64,000 bases of DNA, taken from Shewanella decolorationis S12. GTDB taxonomy: Bacteria; Pseudomonadota; Gammaproteobacteria; Enterobacterales; Shewanellaceae. Positions 39,473-48,746 of the stretch are shown here, in pieces (the first letter of the stretch is position 1; each line of letters opens with the position of its first letter). The position numbers and the translations under genes were made by a program. The notes under the pieces were generated by a model. That model did not search any database. It saw only the letters and a program-made list of their open reading frames with translations, and was not told where the DNA came from. The stretch covers positions 37,411-101,410 of the forward strand of contig NZ_AXZL01000070.1 in assembly GCF_000485795.1 (NCBI RefSeq), given 5' to 3'.

Positions 39473-40987
39473 ATGTGTGGTATCGTCGGAATAGTTGGCC
39501 AATCATCGGTTAATCAGACCATTTATGACGCACTGACCGTGCTTCAACACAGAGGTCAGGATGCGGCAGGTATTGTGACCGTTGATCGTGGTGCTTTCAG
39601 ACTACGTAAAGCCAATGGTCTGGTCAAAGATGTATTTGAAGTCAAACACATGCAGCGCCTACAGGGCAATGCAGGTATTGGCCACGTACGTTATCCTACT
39701 GCAGGCAGTTCCAGCGCGTCAGAAGCGCAGCCTTTCTATGTTAACTCGCCATTTGGGATTTCATTAGCCCATAACGGTAACTTAACCAACACGGTTGAAT
39801 TAGCAGAAGGCCTGATCAAAAAACGTCGCCATGTGAACACCACATCCGACTCAGAAGTATTATTAAATCTGCTGGCCGATGAGCTGCAAAAAACCACGAG
39901 CTTAATGCTGACGCCTGACGAAGTGTTCGACACTATCGCTAAAGTGCACGAGCAAGCCCGTGGCGCCTATGCGGTTGTAGCCATGATTATCGGTCAAGGT
40001 CTAGTGGCATTTCGCGATCCATTCGGTATTCGTCCACTGGTATTAGGTAAACACGAAACCCCAACCGGTACTGAGTACATGGTGGCTTCTGAGAGCGTGG
40101 CGCTCGATGCCGTGGGTTTTGAAGTGATGCGCGATGTGGCGCCAGGCGAAGCGATTTATATCTCTCTCGATGGTCAGCTTTATACTCGCCAATGCGCCAA
40201 AGAGCCAAGCTACTCACCTTGTATCTTCGAATTCGTGTATTTTGCGCGCCCAGATTCGACTATCGACAATGTCTCTGTTTACGCCAGTCGCGTGAACATG
40301 GGTGCCAAGCTTGGTGAAAAGATCAAAAAAGAATGGTACGACCATGATATCGACGTAGTCATTCCTATTCCTGAAACCTCATGCGATATCGCATTAGAAA
40401 TCGCCCGTTGCATGGACTTACCTTACCGCCAAGGTTTTGTGAAGAACCGTTATATCGGCCGTACCTTTATTATGCCTGGTCAACAGGAGCGTAAAAAATC
40501 GGTACGCCGTAAACTCAATGCCATCAACACTGAGTTTAAGGGTAAGAACGTGCTGTTAGTGGATGACTCTATCGTGCGTGGTACCACGTCAGAGCAAATC
40601 ATTGAGATGGCGCGTGAAGCGGGTGCGAAGAAAGTGTACTTTGCCTCGGCGGCACCGGAAATTCGTTTCCCGAACGTTTACGGTATCGATATGCCAACCT
40701 CGAATGAGCTGATTGCCCACGGTCGTGATGCCGATGAAATTGCTAAGCTGATTGGCGCCGATGGGATTATCTTCCAAAATCTGCCGGATCTGGTTGAAGC
40801 GGTGAGAATGGAAAACCCAGAGATCAAACGTTTCGAAACCTCAGTGTTCGACGGTCACTACATCACTAACGATGTTGACCAATCTTACCTCGACCACTTA
40901 ACTCAGTTACGTAACGACGATGCCAAAGCCGACCGTAATAAGGACATTGGCACTAACTTAGAGTTACACAACGTTTGCCATCCATAA
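39473..40987 (+). CDS. purF: Amidophosphoribosyltransferase PurF
   Basis: This 504-aa enzyme catalyses the first committed step of purine synthesis (PRPP + Gln to phosphoribosylamine). The class II glutaminase domain starts MCGIVGIVG with the catalytic N-terminal Cys after Met removal. The phosphoribosyltransferase domain has the PRPP loop [13 protein letters not shown]. The ATG start is fixed by the Cys2 requirement and AGGAAG upstream. Length is normal. Confidence 0.98.
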   Translation: MCGIVGIVGQSSVNQTIYDALTVLQHRGQDAAGIVTVDRGAFRLRKANGLVKDVFEVKHMQRLQGNAGIGHVRYPTAGSSSASEAQPFYVNSPFGISLAHNGNLTNTVELAEGLIKKRRHVNTTSDSEVLLNLLADELQKTTSLMLTPDEVFDTIAKVHEQARGAYAVVAMIIGQGLVAFRDPFGIRPLVLGKHETPTGTEYMVASESVALDAVGFEVMRDVAPGEAIYISLDGQLYTRQCAKEPSYSPCIFEFVYFARPDSTIDNVSVYASRVNMGAKLGEKIKKEWYDHDIDVVIPIPETSCDIALEIARCMDLPYRQGFVKNRYIGRTFIMPGQQERKKSVRRKLNAINTEFKGKNVLLVDDSIVRGTTSEQIIEMAREAGAKKVYFASAAPEIRFPNVYGIDMPTSNELIAHGRDADEIAKLIGADGIIFQNLPDLVEAVRMENPEIKRFETSVFDGHYITNDVDQSYLDHLTQLRNDDAKADRNKDIGTNLELHNVCHP

Positions 40988-41040
40988 GATGAGTTGAGTG
41001 TGTGCTTGGCGTTAAGCGGGTGCACCTTAAAACGCGCAAC

Positions 41041-41073
41041 AAAAAAGCCAGTGATAAGTCACTGGCTTTGTTA
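41041..41073. terminator. Bidirectional terminator between purF and the alanine symporter
   Basis: AAAGCCAGTGA (41044-41054) and TCACTGGCTTT (41059-41069) form an 11-bp perfect stem with A-rich and T-rich flanks on either side. It serves convergent genes. Confidence 0.88.
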
Positions 41074-41089
41074 TTTGGAGCTTTAATCT

Positions 41090-42574
41090 TTAGGAGAGCT
41101 TTGGAGGTTCGCTCGATTGACTCTGCGCGAGTTCATCCTGCGCATTTTTACGCTCAACCCAATAGTCTGCATGGGGAATACCGAGTTTTTCAGGGTCAAA
41201 TAACGGCTCAACCCCTTGTTTCTGTTGCGACTCATAATCCTTCAGGCAAGTGAAGGCGATGCGTTGCAGCAGAATAATGGCGATAATGTTTAGCCATGCC
41301 ATCAGGCCCACACCAATATCACCCATGCCCCAGGCCAAATCGGCGGTTTTCACTGTGCCATAGACCGTTGATGCCATCAGCACTACTTTCAGTACCACAG
41401 TGAGCCAAGGACGATTCGCCTTGCGATTGATATAGGCAATGTTGGTTTCGGCAATATAGTAGTAGGCCACAATGGTGGTGAAGGCGAAGAAGAACAGCGC
41501 AACGGCAACGAACATATTACCAAAGCCTGGCATCATGCTTTCCATCGCGGTTTGCACATAACCTGGGCCTGCTGCGACACCCGCAATCCCGGTATAAAGC
41601 GCGGCACCATCAGGGCCTTGCACATTATACAAACCCGTGATCAGCAGCATAAAGCCGGTGGCAGAACAGACAAACAGGGTATCAACATATACTGAGAAGG
41701 CTTGTACTAAACCTTGTTTAGCTGGATGACTCACTGCGGCGGCAGAAGAAGCGTGCGGCCCAGTACCTTGGCCCGCTTCGTTTGAGTAAATACCGCGTTT
41801 TACCCCCCACATAATCGCAAGACCGAGAATCGCACCAAAGCCTGCATCGAGTCCGAAGGCGCTTTTTAGGATCAACATAATAATATCGGGCAGCTGGCCA
41901 ATGTTAAGGGCAATAATCACGCAAGCGACGATGATATAACCCAGTGCCATAAAGGGCACTACGGTACTGGCAAAGTGGGCAATACGTTTTACGCCACCAA
42001 AAATAATGAAACCTAATAGCATCGCAAGAATGGCTGCTGTGACGTTAGGGGCAATATTGAAGGCGGTTTTTAGGCTAGAACCTATGGAGTTAGCTTGCAC
42101 GCCAGGCAGTAAAATCCCGCAGGCAAAAATAGTCGCAATGGCAAATGTCCAAGCGTACCACTTCATGCCTAAGCCTTTTTCAATATAAAAGGCGGGGCCG
42201 CCGCGGTATTCACCGTTGATTTTTTCTTTGTAGACTTGTCCTAAGGTGGATTCAACGAATGCGGAGCTGGCGCCCAGAAACGCCACCATCCACATCCAAA
42301 ACAATGCACCCGGACCGCCGAAGGTAATCGCAGTGGCGACACCAGCAATGTTACCGGTTCCCACACGACCCGCTAAGGTCATGGCTAAAGCCTGGAAGGA
42401 AGACACGCCAGCATCAGTGCTTTTGCCATCAAACATTAGACGGATCATTTCGGGTAAATGGCGTAACTGTAGGAAACGTGAGCGCAGGGAGAAAAAGAGT
42501 CCTACACCGAGGCAAAGATAAACGAGTGCGGGGCTCCAAACGATATTGTTGACCGCATTAACAATCTCATTCAT
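41090..42574 (-). CDS. Sodium:alanine/glycine symporter (AgcS family)
   Basis: This 494-aa protein has about 10-11 membrane helices and the AgcS signature around GGPGALFWMWMVAFLGASSA and FVESTLGQVYK. It couples Na+ entry to import of alanine or glycine at the inner membrane. I start at the ATG giving MNEIVNAVNN; GGAG lies 9 bases before it. It is monocistronic with a long upstream region. In some Vibrio a glycine riboswitch precedes such genes; I did not find that motif here. Confidence 0.92.
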   Translation of the reverse strand: MNEIVNAVNNIVWSPALVYLCLGVGLFFSLRSRFLQLRHLPEMIRLMFDGKSTDAGVSSFQALAMTLAGRVGTGNIAGVATAITFGGPGALFWMWMVAFLGASSAFVESTLGQVYKEKINGEYRGGPAFYIEKGLGMKWYAWTFAIATIFACGILLPGVQANSIGSSLKTAFNIAPNVTAAILAMLLGFIIFGGVKRIAHFASTVVPFMALGYIIVACVIIALNIGQLPDIIMLILKSAFGLDAGFGAILGLAIMWGVKRGIYSNEAGQGTGPHASSAAAVSHPAKQGLVQAFSVYVDTLFVCSATGFMLLITGLYNVQGPDGAALYTGIAGVAAGPGYVQTAMESMMPGFGNMFVAVALFFFAFTTIVAYYYIAETNIAYINRKANRPWLTVVLKVVLMASTVYGTVKTADLAWGMGDIGVGLMAWLNIIAIILLQRIAFTCLKDYESQQKQGVEPLFDPEKLGIPHADYWVERKNAQDELAQSQSSEPPKLS

Positions 42575-42944
42575 ATAGTTCAACTCCAATATTCTGTTGT
42601 TTTTGCAGAGTTTTTAAGAAATTTGCTTGTAAGTTTGGGTACCAAATGGCCACTTTGGCCTAAGGTTAAGACGTGTGCGCACGTCTAAGAGCTTCAACAT
42701 AACGGCTTTTTAAGCCGCTTCATAGCTAAAGTTGTTAAATAATTGATAATTTAACGTTCTTTATTTGGTGTGGTTACTGAGGAGCTTTATTTTGCAGCGT
42801 GTTATCTCTGCAGTATTGAGATTCATAATCTAGCAACTTGAATCATTGAGAAAAGCGGGGAGATAAGGCGAATTGATCGAGACTATTAACTCAGCCAAAG
42901 TGGATAGCGGGGACGGTATTTGTGCAAGGCAAAGTAAACTTGGC
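42575..42944. other. 370-base gap upstream of the symporter
   Basis: No gene is apparent. Two hairpin-forming sequences are present: AGACGTG-N4-CACGTCT (42669-42686) and CGGCTT-TTT-AAGCCG (42703-42717). They lie within the likely 5' region of the symporter transcript. No known riboswitch core could be recognised. The right part (about 42840-42944) may hold the end of the transcript of the following minus-strand gene. Confidence 0.4.
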
Positions 42945-43232
42945 TTAAATTACCAGCCATAGCAGCATCCATAGTCCGAAAAGCCATGCCAGACTGCGGC
43001 GGCTAATACGATGTTTTAATAGCAAAGATAGGCTCACCGCCACAGGTAGAAACAGGATAAAAGCCCAAGAGAGGAAAGGCGCCTCAAGCCCCAAGCTTTT
43101 TAGCCCCATTTCACAAAGCAGACTTAACGCCAATAACAATAAGCTATGAAAGAGCATTAATTGATTGAATCTTAATACTAGCGCTGGTTTAAAGGCGGGT
43201 TTCGCATGACAGGGCAAGGTCAGTGTATTCAT
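42945..43232 (-). CDS. Small membrane protein under a Fur box
   Basis: This 95-aa protein has a polar N-terminus with a Cys, then three hydrophobic segments (about residues 26-40, 53-70 and 82-95). I recognise no family. It is alone on the minus strand. The start ATG lies 50 bases from a near-perfect Fur box, and an AAGAG sits just before the ATG. An iron-regulated accessory to siderophore or metal uptake is a reasonable guess, based only on the operator. Confidence 0.65.
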   Translation of the reverse strand: MNTLTLPCHAKPAFKPALVLRFNQLMLFHSLLLLALSLLCEMGLKSLGLEAPFLSWAFILFLPVAVSLSLLLKHRISRRSLAWLFGLWMLLWLVI

Positions 43233-43281
43233 CTCTTGTTCTCAATTCCTTGTAACGGATACGAGGGATTTTAGTTTTAGA

Positions 43282-43296
43282 TGAGAATTATTCTCA
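43282..43296. promoter_or_regulatory. Fur box
   Basis: TGAGAAT-T-ATTCTCA is a perfect 7-1-7 inverted repeat that matches the Fur consensus (TGATAAT-N-ATTATCA, and the common TGAGAAT variant). It lies 50 bases upstream of the small membrane protein gene on the minus strand and 136 bases upstream of topB. Confidence 0.75.
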
Positions 43297-43369
43297 ACTA
43301 AATTTACACAGCTTTAGTGTTCCATCGCCATTCATCGTGTTCAATCGGCCCTCTAGGTTAAATGGCGGT

Positions 43370-43398
43370 TTGCACTCTTGTCCGCTTTGGGCTAAATT
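43370..43398 (+). promoter_or_regulatory. Predicted sigma-70 promoter of topB
   Basis: TTGCAC (43370-43375), 17 bases, TAAATT (43393-43398). The predicted start point (about 43405) falls inside the LexA-like box that follows immediately, which would be an effective place for repression. Confidence 0.5.
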
Positions 43399-43420
43399 AC
43401 ACTGTAATTATATACAGTGT
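43399..43420. promoter_or_regulatory. LexA (SOS) box upstream of topB
   Basis: ACACTGTAATTATATACAGTGT contains CTGT-N8-ACAG with an AT-rich centre and 8-bp symmetrical arms. It closely matches the gammaproteobacterial LexA consensus TACTGTATATATATACAGTA. It ends 11 bases before the topB ATG and overlaps the predicted transcription start. Confidence 0.75.
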
Positions 43421-43431
43421 TTAATGTAGAT

Positions 43432-45546
43432 ATGATCCTCTATATTGCTGAAAAACCAAGCCTTGGGCGTGCAATTGCCGATGTGCTGCCTAAACCCCAC
43501 AAAAAAGGTGACGGGTTTATTGAAGACGCCCAAGGTAACTGTGTGTCTTGGTGTGTGGGGCACTTGCTCGAACAGGCAGAACCCGATGCCTATAATCCAG
43601 AGTTTAAATCGTGGAAATTTGAGCATTTACCCATAGTGCCCGAGAAGTGGCAGCTTAAACCTAAGGCCGCAACCCGCAGCCAACTCACAGTACTTAAAAA
43701 GCTGGTGAAACAGGCCGATACCTTAGTGAATGCGGGCGATCCCGACAGAGAAGGGCAGTTGTTGGTTGATGAAGTGATCGCCTATTTGGGTGTGACGGGC
43801 GATAAATTACAGCAAACGCAGCGACTCCTTATCAGCGACTTAAATCCGCAGGCGGTGAAACGTGCCTTGTCGCAACTTCGCAGTAACCGTGAGTTTATTC
43901 CTTTGTCGACTTCGGCACTTGCCCGAAGCCGCGCCGATTGGCTCTATGGCATGAATATGACGCGGGCCTACACCATCCAAGGGAAAAAGGTTGGCTATCA
44001 GGGCGTGCTATCAGTCGGTCGAGTACAGACCCCGCTCCTTGGACTTATTGTGCGCCGCGATGAGGAAATCGCGAACTTTCAATCTAAGCCTTTTTATGAG
44101 GTTCTGGCCCACTTAGTGACGGACAAAGATCAGGCTTTTACGGCGAAGTGGCAACCCAGTGAAGCCTGCTTACCCTATATGGATGAAGAGGGGCGCGTGC
44201 TCGCTAAGGGGTTAGCGCAAAATGTGGTGCGCCGGATCACCGATAAACCCGCCGAAGTGACCCAGTTAAGCACTAAGGATAAGCAGCAGAATCCGCCTTT
44301 GCCCTACAGTTTATCAGCGCTGCAAATCGATGCGGCCAAGCGCTTTGGTATGAGCGCGAAGGACGTGCTCGACACCTGCCAGAGTTTATACGAGCGCCAT
44401 AAGCTAATCACCTATCCACGCTCAGACAGCCGTTATTTGCCCACAGAGCAGCATGGGCTTGCAAGCGGGGTATTAGCGGCCATTACAGGCGGTGCGCCCG
44501 AGTTAGTCGCACAGGCTGAGGCGCCAAATCCTCGGCTTAAATCTAAGGCGTGGGATGATAAAAAAGTCGATGCCCACCATGCCATTATACCAACGGAAAA
44601 ACAGCCTAATTTAGTTGGCTTAAGCCAGCGGGAAAGACAGCTTTATCTGCATATTGCTCGTCAGTATTTGGCGCAGTTTTATCCTGCCTATTGCTACAGT
44701 GAAACCGCGGTCGAGGTGACGATCGAAGGTGGTCTTTTTAAAACTAAGGCAAAACAGGATAAGTCCCTCGGTTGGAAACAGCTGTTTGCCAGAGAAGAGA
44801 ACGAACGAAAAGACGCATCATCCACAGCGAGTTTTGCGCAAGGCGATAAGGATATAGATGAAGGAGAATATGTTGGTCAGTTACCGCCGCTTACCTTAGG
44901 GCAAGTGCTTCATTGTCACCGAGGTGAATTAGTCGAGAAGCAAACTCAACCACCCAAGGCCTTTACCGATGCGACCTTGCTGAGCGCCATGACGGGGATT
45001 AACCGTTATGTAACAGATCCTGAGATCCGCAAAATTTTAAAGGAAACCGATGGCCTAGGTACGGAAGCGACTCGCGCAGGCATTATTGAGCTGCTGTTTA
45101 AGCGAGGTTTTATTCAGCGTCAGGGGAAGTCGATTGTGGCCACTGAGGTGGGCAAGGGCTTAATCAATAGTTTGCCCCTTAGCGCTACGACGCCCGATAT
45201 GACGGCGCTGTGGGAGGCAAGCCTAAACGGTATCTGTCATAAAGAAATCTCTTATCAAGGGTTTATGCAGCCACTGCTGGGGACGCTAAATAACTTGATC
45301 GAAAATGCGGGTGCTCAATTACCCTCAGCCCTCAATGGCTTAAAAGGGCAGGGTTTTAAGCGTGCCGCGACTAAAAAGTCCGGTTATCGAAAAGCGGGAG
45401 CCAGAAGCGCTGCTGGCGGGAACAAAGCCCGTACTGGCGCTAAAAAAGGGAATTCTAGCAATTCAGCCGCAGCATCTACCACCTCCACAACCGCTAAACC
45501 GACTGCGCCTAGACGGCGAACGAGCAAAGCGGTCGCCCAAGCCTGA
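43432..45546 (+). CDS. topB: DNA topoisomerase III
   Basis: This 704-aa type IA topoisomerase has a TOPRIM domain ([17 protein letters not shown] start, DPDREGQ acidic motif) and the active-site Tyr at about residue 327 in [13 protein letters not shown]. It decatenates replication intermediates, with RecQ in many bacteria. The last 85 residues are a basic Lys/Arg/Ser/Thr/Ala-rich tail, probably a DNA-binding extension. E. coli TopB is 653 aa. I chose the ATG giving MILYIAEKP; an in-frame GTG at 43417 lies inside the LexA-like box. Confidence 0.94.
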   Translation: MILYIAEKPSLGRAIADVLPKPHKKGDGFIEDAQGNCVSWCVGHLLEQAEPDAYNPEFKSWKFEHLPIVPEKWQLKPKAATRSQLTVLKKLVKQADTLVNAGDPDREGQLLVDEVIAYLGVTGDKLQQTQRLLISDLNPQAVKRALSQLRSNREFIPLSTSALARSRADWLYGMNMTRAYTIQGKKVGYQGVLSVGRVQTPLLGLIVRRDEEIANFQSKPFYEVLAHLVTDKDQAFTAKWQPSEACLPYMDEEGRVLAKGLAQNVVRRITDKPAEVTQLSTKDKQQNPPLPYSLSALQIDAAKRFGMSAKDVLDTCQSLYERHKLITYPRSDSRYLPTEQHGLASGVLAAITGGAPELVAQAEAPNPRLKSKAWDDKKVDAHHAIIPTEKQPNLVGLSQRERQLYLHIARQYLAQFYPAYCYSETAVEVTIEGGLFKTKAKQDKSLGWKQLFAREENERKDASSTASFAQGDKDIDEGEYVGQLPPLTLGQVLHCHRGELVEKQTQPPKAFTDATLLSAMTGINRYVTDPEIRKILKETDGLGTEATRAGIIELLFKRGFIQRQGKSIVATEVGKGLINSLPLSATTPDMTALWEASLNGICHKEISYQGFMQPLLGTLNNLIENAGAQLPSALNGLKGQGFKRAATKKSGYRKAGARSAAGGNKARTGAKKGNSSNSAAASTTSTTAKPTAPRRRTSKAVAQA

Positions 45547-45591
45547 TGACACATATGTGATCAAACTGTCGCTAAACCACGGGATTTGGTA

Positions 45592-45698
45592 ACGATATTT
45601 AATTTATTCCGCGATATTTAATTACCGCCAATCACGATATTTCGTGATTGGCGGATCCACTTCTAAAAAACACCTTGAAACTCAGCTTTTCAGCGCCG
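45592..45698 (+). other. topB-porin intergenic region with CGATATTT repeats
   Basis: CGATATTTAATT occurs at 45593-45604 and 45612-45623, and a third CGATATTT at 45635-45642 lies inside the large inverted repeat. The 19- to 23-base spacing (about two helical turns) suggests cooperative half-sites for the regulator encoded at 47055-48581. Confidence 0.45.
45625..45654. promoter_or_regulatory. Upstream activator site of the porin gene (UAS1)
   Basis: CCGCCAATCACGA and TCGTGATTGGCGG are perfect 13-bp arms around TATT. The inner part AATCAC-N8-GTGATT (45630-45649) is shared with the regulator/reductase intergenic region. The centre is 61 bases upstream of the -24 GG of the porin promoter. It could also form a hairpin after topB, but no T-run follows. 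Confidence 0.65.
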
Positions 45699-45714
45699 TG
45701 GCATGCAAACTGCT
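45699..45714 (+). promoter_or_regulatory. Sigma-54 promoter of the porin gene
   Basis: TGGCATGCAAACTGCT has the invariant GG-N10-GC arrangement of a -24/-12 promoter (consensus TGGCAC-N5-TTGCT). Predicted start is about 45724, leaving a leader of about 70 bases before the porin ATG. Confidence 0.7.
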
Positions 45715-45795
45715 GTGTATTGGCTGGAGAATATAATAAGCCAATTAAATCATATGATTATATATGGTTTAGCTGAATTAAAAGGTGTAGATGAT

Positions 45796-46965
45796 ATGAA
45801 AAAGAAATTGCTAGCAGTGATGATCCCTGCGGTGCTGCTCACTGGTACAACTCAAGCGGTCGAGCTGTATAACGATCAAACCAATAGCGTCAATATGATG
45901 GGTTGGCTAGGCTTTGCGGCGTTAAACGATGGCCACGAAACCTCAGTAATTGATAACTTTTCCCGGGTGGGATTCCGTTTCGACCGCCAAGAGAAAAACG
46001 GCTGGCGCTCCTTTGCCCATACCGAATGGGGCATTAACATGGTCACCAGTGACGATGGTCTGATCTATACCCAAGGTCAAGGTGGAGGTCAGTTATCGGC
46101 TTCAAAAACCTCAGATTTTCTCTTTAATCGTTTAGGTTATGTCGGCATGGCACACGAAAAGTGGGGTACCCTCAGCTTTGGTAAGCAATGGGGTGCTTAC
46201 TATGACGTGGCTTATACCACTGACGTGCTCAATGCGTTTACTGGCTGGTCTGTCGGAGCTTACACCTTCGGTGATGGTGGTCTGACGGGGGCGGGCCGTG
46301 CTGATGCCGCGCTGCAATACCGTAATACCTTTGGCAATCTACATATCGCTGTGCAATACGCTTCTAAGCAAAATAGCGATGTTGCACTCTATGACAATCA
46401 AGGTCATGCCTTAAATGATGGTTCAGAGCTGAGCTTTGACCCTAGCTATGGTGCGAGTGCCACTTACTACGTTACCGATAAATTTAAGGTGTTAGCGGGT
46501 TTTAACCGTGGCGACTTTACTGGAAACCTCGCTGGTAAAGACGTCGATAATACCAATCAAATCATTGGCATTGGTGCGCAGTATGGTAGTTTCTATCAGT
46601 ATGCGCCGGGTCGTGATGCCGATGGATTATATGTTGGTTTTAATGCCCATAAGAGTGAGCAAAACGAGTTAGTGGGTGGCGATCTCTACGACTCAACTGG
46701 CGCCGAATTTATCGTCGCTTACCACTACGATAACGGATTCGTACCTAGCTTATTGCTGACTTACCAAGATTTGGACACCGATGAAAACACCGTCATCCAA
46801 GGTAAATGGACCCGCCAATTTGCCGTGCTAGGCCTGCATTATCGTTATAGCCGCGACACTATCATGTACGCCGAAGCCAAAATCGATTTCAGCGATATGG
46901 ACGATAAAGCCTACGAAGATCTGCAGGATAACAACTATGCCGTTGGCATCCGTTATTTCTTCTAA
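45796..46965 (+). CDS. Outer-membrane porin
   Basis: This 389-aa protein has a 21-residue Sec signal (MKKKLLAVMIPAVLLTGTTQA), then alternating amphipathic beta-strand sequence. Family hallmarks are the FSRVGFRFDR and LGYVGMAHEKWGTLSFGKQ segments and a C-terminal aromatic residue (GIRYFF) recognised by the Bam machinery. It forms a trimeric general or substrate-specific channel. It is controlled by its own sigma-54 promoter and shares an operator with the reductase operon, which suggests it admits that pathway's substrate. Start chosen at the signal peptide, with AAAGG upstream. Confidence 0.9.
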   Translation: MKKKLLAVMIPAVLLTGTTQAVELYNDQTNSVNMMGWLGFAALNDGHETSVIDNFSRVGFRFDRQEKNGWRSFAHTEWGINMVTSDDGLIYTQGQGGGQLSASKTSDFLFNRLGYVGMAHEKWGTLSFGKQWGAYYDVAYTTDVLNAFTGWSVGAYTFGDGGLTGAGRADAALQYRNTFGNLHIAVQYASKQNSDVALYDNQGHALNDGSELSFDPSYGASATYYVTDKFKVLAGFNRGDFTGNLAGKDVDNTNQIIGIGAQYGSFYQYAPGRDADGLYVGFNAHKSEQNELVGGDLYDSTGAEFIVAYHYDNGFVPSLLLTYQDLDTDENTVIQGKWTRQFAVLGLHYRYSRDTIMYAEAKIDFSDMDDKAYEDLQDNNYAVGIRYFF

Positions 46966-47002
46966 GTTCGACGACAGATTGCGCTAAAAAAGCACATAAA
47001 GC

Positions 47003-47027
47003 AAAGGCCACATATTGTGGCCTTTTT
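47003..47027. terminator. Bidirectional terminator between the porin and regulator genes
   Basis: AAAGGCCACA-TAT-TGTGGCCTTT perfect 10-bp stem followed by T-run, between convergent genes. Confidence 0.88.
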
Positions 47028-47054
47028 CAGAACTATCCATGCCTAATCAAAGTA

Positions 47055-48581
47055 TTACACAATCCCTAACTTCTTCATTTTACTGCGCAGGGTATTGGCA
47101 TTGATATCCAGCAATTCGGCGGCGCCGCCCGGGCCATAGAGTTTACCCCCAGTGATCCTTAAGGCATGGCTGATGTATTTTTTGGTCATCACCTCCAGCG
47201 GCACCAGCTTATCGCTGGCATGACTAGGGTCGATAATCACGGTTTGATTGGATGGGGTTTTAACGGCTTCGAGGCTCTGTGGCGCCAGAAAGCTAAAATC
47301 CAGCGGCCCTGCGGGGTGCTGAATAATGGCGCGCTCGAGCACATTAATGAGTTCGCGCACATTTCCTGGCCAGCCATATTGGTTGAGAATATTCAGTTGT
47401 TCTGGGGCGATTCTTGGCAGCTGCGGCAAATTGAACTTGGCACTGAGCTGCTCGATAAAATGTTGTACCAGCAGAGGTATATCTGTGCGTCTTTGTCTGA
47501 GTGATGGGATCTCGATGGGGAAAATCGCCAGCCGATACCAGAGATCCTCGCGAAACACTTCTCTGTGCACCATGGCCTGAAGGTTTCTGTGGGTTGCGGC
47601 CACAATACGAATATCGAGCTGAACCGCATCGTGACCGCCAACGCGGGTGATACAACTATTTTGCAGTACTCTGAGTAACCTAACTTGAGCCGAAAGCGGT
47701 AGCTCCCCAATTTCGTCTAAGAAAATGGTGCCGCCATTGGCCTGCTCGAAGTAGCCAATTTTGCGTGAATCGGCGCCGGTAAATGCACCTTTTTCATAAC
47801 CAAAGAGCTCGGAGTCAATCAAGGTATCTGGGATGGCGCCGCAGTTTACCTTGATAAAAGGCTTACCCGAGCGCTCCGACAATTCGTGAATGGCGTTGGC
47901 GATGACTTCCTTGCCGCAGCCCGTTTCCCCAAGCATTAACACTGTGGTGTTGATTTTGGCGATGGATTGCACCTGTTGCATTACCTGTTTCAGGCCAGAA
48001 TTAGCGCCAACCACGCCATTTTGAACATCTAAGGTGCGGCGTAGACTCACGTTTTGTTTTGAGAGCGCTTCATTCTCTTTGAGTAAGTTGCGATCCCTTA
48101 AATTCAGCGCCGTGATCAGCGCGAGGTTTTGCATATGCGGTGCGATTAAGTCCGCATGGCGGGGCCTAAATACTCCAGTGGTTTTGGCATAAAAACCGAC
48201 TATCCCAAGATGGGTGTTTTCAATCGACATTCGCAAGATAATCAGTGACCGAATATCTTTAATCACTTGAGGTGCGACTAATGCAGTAACAGGATCATGC
48301 TCAATATCGTTAACAATTCTAACCCTTGGTCGCTCGGGATCTTCTAAGTATTGCGCCATCTTCTCAGGAATTTGGACGCGCTTATCGAGCGTACAGCAAT
48401 GGGTGTTATCTACATGGGCGATAAACTGTATATCATTAAATTGTTTGCGAAAAATATTCACAAATAGCCCATCAATGGGGAGTTCATCCCGAATAAACTC
48501 AAAGTAACTCTGTAGGGATTTCTCCAGTTGCAGACTACTACAGAGTCTTAGGGTTGATTCGTAATAAAAGTGTTTTTCCAT
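47055..48581 (-). CDS. Sigma-54-dependent activator (GAF - AAA+ - Fis HTH)
   Basis: This 508-aa enhancer-binding protein has an N-terminal GAF-like sensor (about residues 10-165), a short coiled linker, and an AAA+ domain with Walker A GETGCGKE (218-225) and the sigma-54-contacting GAFTGA loop (265-270) intact. A C-terminal Fis-type helix-turn-helix (about 468-508) ends the protein. The layout is like NorR/FhlA. It lies between the porin and the flavoprotein operon, and is divergent from the latter. I infer it binds AATCAC-N8-GTGATT and drives both promoters in response to a small molecule sensed by the GAF domain. Confidence 0.93.
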   Translation of the reverse strand: MEKHFYYESTLRLCSSLQLEKSLQSYFEFIRDELPIDGLFVNIFRKQFNDIQFIAHVDNTHCCTLDKRVQIPEKMAQYLEDPERPRVRIVNDIEHDPVTALVAPQVIKDIRSLIILRMSIENTHLGIVGFYAKTTGVFRPRHADLIAPHMQNLALITALNLRDRNLLKENEALSKQNVSLRRTLDVQNGVVGANSGLKQVMQQVQSIAKINTTVLMLGETGCGKEVIANAIHELSERSGKPFIKVNCGAIPDTLIDSELFGYEKGAFTGADSRKIGYFEQANGGTIFLDEIGELPLSAQVRLLRVLQNSCITRVGGHDAVQLDIRIVAATHRNLQAMVHREVFREDLWYRLAIFPIEIPSLRQRRTDIPLLVQHFIEQLSAKFNLPQLPRIAPEQLNILNQYGWPGNVRELINVLERAIIQHPAGPLDFSFLAPQSLEAVKTPSNQTVIIDPSHASDKLVPLEVMTKKYISHALRITGGKLYGPGGAAELLDINANTLRSKMKKLGIV

Positions 48582-48595
48582 TGATATTTCAAGTT

Positions 48596-48615
48596 AATCA
48601 CTAAGTATCGTGATT
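48596..48615. promoter_or_regulatory. Activator site UAS2
   Basis: AATCACTAAGTATCGTGATT has the same AATCAC-N8-GTGATT structure as the site upstream of the porin. It lies 15 bases from the regulator start codon (possible autoregulation), with its centre 84 bases from the -24 GG of the reductase promoter. Confidence 0.6.
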
Positions 48616-48618
48616 GTA

Positions 48619-48638
48619 GATCTTTATATTTCGTGATT
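48619..48638. promoter_or_regulatory. Activator half-site UAS3
   Basis: The right arm ATATTTCGTGATT is identical to the right half of UAS1, while the left arm is degenerate (GATCTT). Its centre lies 61 bases from the -24 GG of the reductase promoter, the same distance as UAS1 to the porin promoter. Confidence 0.5.
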
Positions 48639-48686
48639 TTGTGCCTGCAATCAAAGTTCCCCGCTTAAATACCTCTTTTTAGGTGC

Positions 48687-48703
48687 TTGGCACAGCATCT
48701 GCA
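48687..48703 (+). promoter_or_regulatory. Sigma-54 promoter of the flavoprotein operon
   Basis: TTGGCACAGCATCTGCA carries TGGCAC and GC with the GG-N10-GC spacing. GG is at 48689-48690 and GC at 48701-48702. Predicted start is about 48714, 33 bases before the ATG of the flavoprotein. Confidence 0.8.
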
Positions 48704-48746
48704 CTTTCACGCTGACAAGTTCCAATGATTATTGAAGGAAATCAGC

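Noticed and set aside
41002..41253. 83-codon plus-strand frame after purF
   Set aside because: It runs through the bidirectional terminator and antisense to the symporter gene.
42575..42760. Possible glycine riboswitch upstream of the alanine/glycine symporter
   Set aside because: Known from Vibrio, so I looked for the conserved aptamer core on the minus strand; it was not recognisable. Only simple hairpins are present.
45625..45654. Large inverted repeat as the topB terminator
   Set aside because: No T-run follows, and its core recurs in the regulator/reductase intergenic region, so an operator is the better explanation.
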